Assembly (NCBI GenBank): GCA_003667245.1
Contig: RCNN01000399.1
Coordinates: 1-12,701 of the forward strand
Direction of reading: 5' to 3'
DNA length: 12,701 nt
Origin: Heterostelium multicystogenum
Lineage: Eukaryota; Evosea; Eumycetozoa; Acytosteliales; Acytosteliaceae
Shown here: positions 8,450 to 12,701 of the stretch, piece by piece
Numbering within the stretch: position 1 is the first letter of the stretch
Layout of the letters: every line of letters begins with the position of its first letter
The notes under the pieces: model-generated
The model's input: the letters and a program-made list of their open reading frames with translations, nothing else
Told to the model about the DNA's origin: nothing
Databases searched by the model: none
Position numbers and translations under genes: made by a program

Positions 8450-8856
8450 CTTTGGTACCTTTCTCATATAAACCCCACACAACTCAAATTTGAGTGTGTT
8501 TTTTCCTTACATTCACCCCACATTTATTTTACAAAATTTGAATTATTTTTTGTATTTTTTGGAAGGTGTGTCGCATTAATTTGACATTTTTTTTAATTAC
8601 TTTCATTTGATCAACAAGACAGATAGGGTGAAAATCACATAAAAAGTAAGTCAATTAATTTTTTTATTTTTTTTCAATTTTTTTCAATATAAGATAGTAC
8701 CAAAGTGAATTTTTGTATGGGTCAATTCGGCACTACCATCGTTCTCTTCTCATGAGTACAATTGAATTTTAATTTTTTATTTGAGAAAAATGGGTTATGC
8801 ATAATAAATGGGGTTATTTTATTTTATTTATTGAAATTTTTTGAAGGTACCAAAGT
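8449..8856. mobile_element. 408-bp MITE-like insertion with 13-bp terminal inverted repeats
   Basis: The left end ACTTTGGTACCTT (8449-8461) is the exact reverse complement of the right end AAGGTACCAAAGT (8844-8856). The body is A/T-rich with T-runs and has no ORF. A partial third copy of the end, GTACCAAAGT, sits inside at 8697-8706, so two related copies may be nested. No clear target duplication is visible. It separates the coiled-coil ORF from the capsid-like remnant. Confidence 0.6.
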
Positions 8857-8902
8857 GAAAAAATTCGCTGTGAGTCCTACTTAACGTTCGTTACTTCTCT
8901 AG

Positions 8903-9394
8903 ATGACAGTCAACCCTCTGAAAGAGTTAGAGTGGTGGATACAAAACATCGTCCAACATATAAGTCAGATTCAAACCAGCTTTAGTCTGCTAGACGACAC
9001 TCAACGCAAGAAATGCACTCAATCGTGGGATTCATCTTGAACTGGATGGTCGATAAGTTCCATAACAGGACAATTATGTTAGCGTATTTGGACAACCAAA
9101 TTAGATCGTTTAAACTCAACCCCGACTTTGGAAACTACATGGAACTCATGGAATTAATTACAGAATATCACAGAAACCGATGTTCCCGACAATAAGCTTC
9201 TGGAAGCTCTGGCTGCAGCTATTACCATCCCTGGTAAGCTATACATTATCAACGCGTTCAAAGACGCTAACTACGTTGGCGATGCTACACTCTAGTCGTT
9301 TTCCATCAATGGTATCAAACTAGCTACAAGACACCTTGGTCTCAAACAGTCGAGCTTCAAGAATAGACAACACTATCCAAGAAGGGCCGGATGA
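8903..9394 (+). pseudogene. Capsid-like (gag) remnant of the element
   Basis: The reading starts at ATG 8903, right after a good acceptor (cttctctag). It runs MTVNPLKELEWWIQNIVQHI, SQIQTSFSLLDDTQRKK, then with one missing A MHSIVGFILNWMVDKFHNRT. A further slip near 9168 leads to ITETDVPDNKLLEALAAAIT and GKLYIINAFKDANYVGDATL, with TAG at 9293. The same frame stays open past the TAG (SFSINGIKLATRHLGLKQSS...) to TGA at 9392. The sequence is mostly helical with short loops, as in retroelement capsid domains; that is inference, and no zinc knuckle or protease motif is seen. A second copy of its middle at 7478-7573 shows it is repetitive. Confidence 0.5.
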
Positions 9395-9449
9395 TTTACA
9401 CACAAGTCCGTTAACCTTTTAACTTTCGTGTCGAATGATTTCTACAGTT

Positions 9450-9564
9450 GTAACCCATGGGTTTTCCTTTTTAGCCAAAAAGATCTACTTATTCTTCTGA
9501 TACTGTAAGCATCACTCAGAAACACCCTTCTTACATGGCTAAACAAGAAAAACCCATGAGTTAC
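9450..9564. repeat. Long imperfect hairpin (28-29-bp arms, 58-nt loop)
   Basis: The left arm 9450-9477 (GTAACCCATGGG...TTTAGCCA) pairs with the right arm 9536-9564 (TGGCTAAAC...CCCATGAGTTAC), with only a few mismatches and one length difference. It lies between the capsid-like remnant and the right terminal repeat. It could be a tiny inverted-repeat element, or RNA secondary structure that could feed small-RNA production. Confidence 0.8.
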
Positions 9565-9609
9565 ATGGAATAAAGTTGGTAACGTTGAGCGATAAAAATC
9601 TCAGTTTCC

Positions 9610-9889
9610 TTTCAATCTAAAATGAATAGATTATACACTTTACAAAATTTTTTAATAAATAATAGGTTGATCAGACCTATTGTTATTAAAAGATATAACT
9701 CAAACTAAACTCTGAATAGAGAACCTTAATCAAATTAAATAATGTACTTAGTTAGTTTTCTCTATTTGTAGTAAATTATTAATCTGATTAAGACTCTTTC
9801 GGTTTTTTCCTTTTTAAGTGATTTTTGTAAAATTGATATTTTTATAAATTATTGTAAAATTGCATTGTTGTTACAATTTCAATCTAAAA
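9610..9889. repeat. 13-bp direct repeats bracketing copy D
   Basis: TTTCAATCTAAAA occurs at 9610-9622 and again at 9877-9889, on either side of copy D. This could be a target-site duplication around a separately inserted repeat, or part of a DIRS-like internal region repeating the outer edge. Confidence 0.6.
9661..9874 (-). repeat. Inverted terminal repeat, copy D (right)
   Basis: The reverse complement of the family: hairpin AATAGGT-tgatcag-ACCTATT at 9661-9681 on the inner side and GTTGTTAC at 9867-9874 on the outer side. The central third differs from A and C but resembles copy B (AATCAGATTAATAATTTACT), so the family has at least two subtypes. Confidence 0.85.
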
Positions 9890-9966
9890 ACAGGGTGTAT
9901 AATGAAGTGAGTTTTGATTCGGCAGAATTGCCATAAAAAAACGAACGATCATTGATTTTACTATTC

Positions 9967-10058
9967 ACTCTAGTTTTGAATACACAACTAACTGTGAATA
10001 GGTATTTATATCTTAATTAATAAACTCTAGTTTTGAATACACAACTAACTGTGAATAG
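9967..10058. repeat. Pair of identical 35-bp direct repeats
   Basis: The same 35 bases (ACTCTAGTTTTGAATACACA... ending GTGAATAG) stand at 9967-10001 and 10024-10058, with no mismatch and a 57-bp period. The first copy is preceded by CTATTCAC (9961-9968), the reverse complement of its own end, giving an 8-bp stem. The pair lies about 100-200 bp beyond the 3' end of tRNA-Tyr. Confidence 0.92.
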
Positions 10059-10154
10059 TTCATTATTTGAGTACCTTTAATAATTAGTATACCTGATCAG
10101 TATCCTATTTATTAAAGGGTGTGTATTTCTATTACCGCAAGCGGGAAATTTCTG

Positions 10155-10161
10155 AAAAAAA
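10155..10161 (-). terminator. RNA polymerase III terminator of tRNA-Tyr
   Basis: Seven T on the - strand directly follow the discriminator A. Confidence 0.88.
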
Positions 10162-10251
10162 TCCGACTTGCCAGACTCGAACTAGCAACCTTTTGATATC
10201 TCTTGTGATACAAACTACAGTCAAACACTCTACCACTTGAGTTAAAGTCGG
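10162..10251 (-). tRNA. tRNA-Tyr (GTA) with a 17-nt intron
   Basis: The - strand gives acceptor CCGACTT/AAGTCGG, D stem ACTC/GAGT, anticodon stem TTTGA/TCAAA, T stem GCTAG/CTGGC with loop TTCGAGT, and discriminator A. The first C and A73 fit eukaryotic Tyr identity. The anticodon GTA is at 10218-10216. The loop is interrupted one base 3' of the anticodon by a 17-nt intron (10214-10198), the canonical place for tRNA-Tyr introns. The mature length is 73 nt. Confidence 0.96.
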
Positions 10252-10576
10252 ACATATACTTTTATAAAAAATTTACTATTTTCTGACTACATTTTTAAAG
10301 AGAAGAATTGAAGAAGGTCCCATCAAAATACTCTTGACCAATTATTCCAGAGATTTAATTTTCAAAATTTTCAGAGTTAGTTAAATTGATGTGGACATTG
10401 AAATTCTATGAAGAAAGAAGGAAAGAACTAATAAAAGACTGAAACTCTCTTTGCAACTCTTGACTGTACAGTTTTGTTGTTCATTAATTTATATTTTTAA
10501 TGTACATACTAAAACAAAATCAGAAGTTAGCCTGATTCTGAACAAATTTAGATTTAGCTAAAAGATATAGACAATT
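10252..10576. other. Intergenic region between tRNA-Tyr and ITFG2
   Basis: It contains the upstream flank of the minus-strand tRNA-Tyr and of the plus-strand ITFG2 gene, which are divergent. It is AT-rich with no convincing ORF, repeat or RNA gene. Confidence 0.6.
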
Positions 10577-12183
10577 ATGAGACATATATCATTAGTTGAT
10601 AAAATAGTATTTTCCTGGAAGGAAATGTATTTAGAAGAGCCATCACACTGGCAGATGTAGACAATGACTCTGACAATGAGTTGATAGTCGGCAGTCTTGA
10701 AGGAAACTTGACTATCTTCAAGGCACTGAAAAGTCACCGTGGAAAGTTGCTAATAACTTGGGTTCTGTATGTGAGTCAAACACCTATCGCTTCACATATT
10801 TTACATGACAATAGCATTAGTACAATCCATATTAAACTAGATCGATCAACATCATCATCGTGTTGATTATTATTCTTAGATCGTCGGAATTGCAGTTGGC
10901 GACCTACTGTCGTGTAATAAGAACTTGTTGGTTGTTATCTCGTCAGAAGGTGTTTGTAATATATATAATGTACATAGCGATGATATCGGTGGCCGAGAAT
11001 TGATACCTACAATATCACAGAGACTGCCGCCAAATGCCTCGGCTATTTTGATAGGCGATATTGATCATGACGGAAAGAATGAGTTTGGTCATTGGCACTT
11101 ACGACCATACTCCTCTATTCATTCAGCTTGAAACTTCAATCTGTTAATCAGCAGGATGGCGAATACCTTCAAGATGACAACTTATCGAAATAACATCAAC
11201 AACAATAACAGCAGCAGCATCAGTGGAGGTGCTGAAACAAAGAATACACATTGTTCTGTAAGAATAAATGGCAGTTGCCAGGGACAGATTGGTTCATTGG
11301 TCATGGCAAAAGAGACAGGTGGAGAAAATATTCTGATTGTAGGCCTGTGCGAAGGAACCAACTATGTCATCTTAGATCGAAATGGACAGCTATACAGTGA
11401 GGATAAAGACAAACCTACAGGCTCGCAATCAATGTCATCTTCAATTTCTCCTACATATACTTCTGTTAATTATAACAGTAACAATAACAATCACAACCTA
11501 GCTGCGGATTACACAACCGATCTGACGAATACAGAAACTTTTTACACTCGATCATTTGCGAAAAGAGGGAAGACGAAATCAATCAACAATATCAGCACAC
11601 CTCTAAAACTGACAGGCCATCGAATTATTAATGATGATGGCATTGAAGAGCCTGAGGAGGGCAGTGAAAAGCGCAAGCATTGTAGCTATTGCACTCTAGA
11701 TGGTGTTCTCCAACTGAAGCGTGTTGGCAAAGGTGTTGTGTGGAAGATGGAGATAGACGAGATGACAAGCGGTCAATTGATTGCATTATATTCAGTGGCA
11801 TTGCGAGACGATGATGATTCCTATATTGTTGCATGTGGATGGGATGGTCTAACAATGGTCATCGACAAGGACCGCAATCAAGTTCAATATAAATTTGGCG
11901 ATCGTGTGTGCGCCTTCTACTCTGGAAACTATACAATTTGTCGCGGTGGACAATCCACAACATGCTTTGTCTCGTCATATTTCACTTTCTTGGAGAGATT
12001 CATCTCTACTATAACCTCAACATACAGCTGCAGCCTACACACAGCCTTCAATGGTTGACCAAAGAGCATGTCGAAACAGTGAAAACACTCAGTTCACAGC
12101 CCATAGGTTCGCTCGATGATTTCTACCAGACTCTTCTCAAGCTTGACAAGAAAGATCTTGAAAATCTACTTGGAGGAAACTGA
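10577..12183 (+). CDS. itfg2: ITFG2-like FG-GAP repeat protein (KICSTOR component homologue)
   Basis: In animals ITFG2 is part of KICSTOR, which holds GATOR1 on lysosomes to restrain TORC1 when amino acids are scarce. Exons are 10577-10766 and 10880-12183 (113-bp intron, GTATGT...TTAG). The start MRHISLVDKIVF matches human MRSVSYVQRVAL. FG-GAP-like acidic loops are DVDNDSDNELIVG and DIDHDGKNEF-VIG. Other matches are NLLVVISSEG (human NLLVAVSAEG), YCTLDGVLQLK (ALCTLDGTLKL), VACGWDGLTMVID (VACAWDGQTYIID) and CAFYSGNY (CAGLY region). An Asn/Ser-rich linker (about 11190-11530) is a dictyostelid-type insertion. Frame breaks: missing C near 10614; missing A in the run near 10729; extra G near 11087; extra A near 11139; a break near 11190; missing T near 11990. 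Corrected length is about 497 aa (human 447). The beta-propeller fold is inferred from the family. Confidence 0.9.
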
Positions 12184-12501
12184 AGCGAAAACAGCTACTC
12201 ATGAAATCTTCTTAATGGACGACCACAATATATCATATAATCTGTAATAACAATTGTCATTGACTATATCGTTTTAACGATTTGAATCAAAATCTGGATG
12301 GGTGAAATATGTATATCTATGTGATTCTAGGACCCCAACCGGATACAGATGATTTTAGAATTTATTAGTAAATAGACTGAATGAATTTGTACAGGTACAA
12401 AATGTAACAACTATCTTAATTTATTGTATAATTAATAAAACTTTCAGAATTTGATTCCAATTATTATGCCGTTTTGTCCAGATGATTGACCTTCCATGTG
12501 T
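12184..12501. other. Convergent 3' flank of ITFG2 and the ADF-homology gene
   Basis: No ORF of note. A plus-strand AATAAA is at 12434-12439. A minus-strand AATAAA is at 12425-12420, 77 nt beyond the stop of the right-hand gene, so the two transcripts probably end in or overlap the same AT-rich stretch. Confidence 0.6.
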
Positions 12502-12701
12502 TTAGTCAATAACATGGGATCCACTTAATGGATGACTACGATCAATAACATTTTCTTGAGTGAAGTTACCCTTATTTAAAACAGTAATATCGGCATGGAA
12601 AGGGTGTAAAAGCTGTTGAGCATCTCCTAATAGGGCAGTTTTCTTTTCCTTTTTCAATGATAAACGTTTGGACCGATCCAAGCGAAAAATACATCACGAA
12701 C
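12502..12701 (-). CDS. ADF/cofilin-homology (coactosin-like) protein, C-terminal part
   Basis: ADF-homology proteins bind actin. On the - strand from the window edge the sequence reads RDVFFAWIGPNVY. After one missing T near 12655 it continues LKKEKKTALLGDAQQLLHPF, then HADITVLNKGNFTQENVIDR, SHPLSGSHVID and stop (12504-12502). The block WIGPNV-x-x-LKK...KT...F followed by acidic/helical residues is the second half of an ADF-H fold; human coactosin-like protein has WIGENVSGLQRAKTGTDK at this place. After the fold only a short polar tail remains. The exact subfamily (coactosin, Abp1/drebrin-like, twinfilin) cannot be decided from this piece, and the N-terminus is outside the window. Confidence 0.6.

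Larger units (their letters stand above)
7574..9874 (+). mobile_element. 2.3-kb inverted-repeat element with gag-like remnants (DIRS-like or MITE-like, non-autonomous)
   Basis: Copies C and D of the dispersed repeat face each other with GTAACAAC at both outer ends and the hairpin block at both inner ends. They enclose about 1.9 kb. Inside are a coiled-coil ORF (7902-8449), a nested small element (8449-8856), a helical capsid-like remnant (8903-9394) and a long hairpin (9450-9564). No reverse transcriptase, tyrosine recombinase, integrase or transposase is seen, so the copy cannot move alone. Inverted rather than direct terminal repeats and the lack of a clear target duplication recall DIRS elements, but the class is not proven. 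Confidence 0.6.

Noticed and set aside
8903..9394. Functional host gene
   Set aside because: In-frame TAG, several slips, and a second partial copy at 7478 mark it as part of a repeated element.
7574..9874. LTR retrotransposon
   Set aside because: The terminal repeats are inverted, not direct, and there is no primer-binding site, protease or polymerase visible.
9967..10058. CRISPR-like array
   Set aside because: Only two repeats and a eukaryotic context; the spacer is plain AT-rich DNA.
11628..11855. Minus-strand ORF of 75 codons inside ITFG2
   Set aside because: Antisense shadow of the strongly conserved ITFG2 C-terminal region.

Overview
The window reads as nuclear DNA of a dictyostelid social amoeba or a close amoebozoan relative. 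The signs are AT-rich intergenic DNA with long T/A runs, short GT-AG introns (66-113 bp), CAA/CAG-encoded glutamine runs and asparagine runs in otherwise conserved proteins, an expansin-like cell-surface protein, an intron-bearing tRNA-Tyr, and repeats beside tRNA genes. The species cannot be fixed. A tryptophan synthase gene argues against D. discoideum, which is a known tryptophan auxotroph.

Layout: (1) 1-1316, 3' part of an expansin-like, carbohydrate-binding, probably GPI-anchored protein (+). (2) 1875-3181, stand-alone tryptophan synthase beta chain, trpB, with two introns (+). (3) 3308-4078, a repeat block: one copy of a GTAACAAC...AACCTATT repeat, then two A-tailed retroelement 3' ends on the - strand with a C-terminal coding remnant between them. 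(4) 4136-4208, tRNA-Met(CAT) (-). (5) 4415-7206, COG4, a subunit of the conserved oligomeric Golgi tethering complex, with glutamine runs and six exons (+). (6) 7351-9874, a second and larger repeat block: an inverted-repeat element (7574-9874) enclosing coiled-coil and capsid-like coding remnants, a nested 408-bp element with 13-bp terminal inverted repeats, and a long hairpin. It is preceded by a broken relative that carries a fragment of the same coding sequence. (7) 10162-10251, tRNA-Tyr(GTA) with a 17-nt intron (-). (8) 10577-12183, an ITFG2-like FG-GAP protein (+). (9) 12502-12701, the C-terminal end of an ADF/cofilin-homology protein (-), convergent with ITFG2.

Every conserved gene shows several single-base frame breaks, mostly in short homopolymers, while the protein sequence on both sides stays intact. 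The simplest reading is uncorrected consensus errors, not mass pseudogenisation. I therefore describe the genes as functional and list the breaks.

The host genes are unrelated housekeeping or surface functions: wall or sheath loosening, Trp synthesis, Golgi transport, nutrient signalling to TORC1 and actin. They do not form a pathway. The most novel material is in the two repeat blocks, both lying on the 3' side of a tRNA gene. The best candidate for something undescribed is the 2.3-kb inverted-repeat element with its gag-like remnants.
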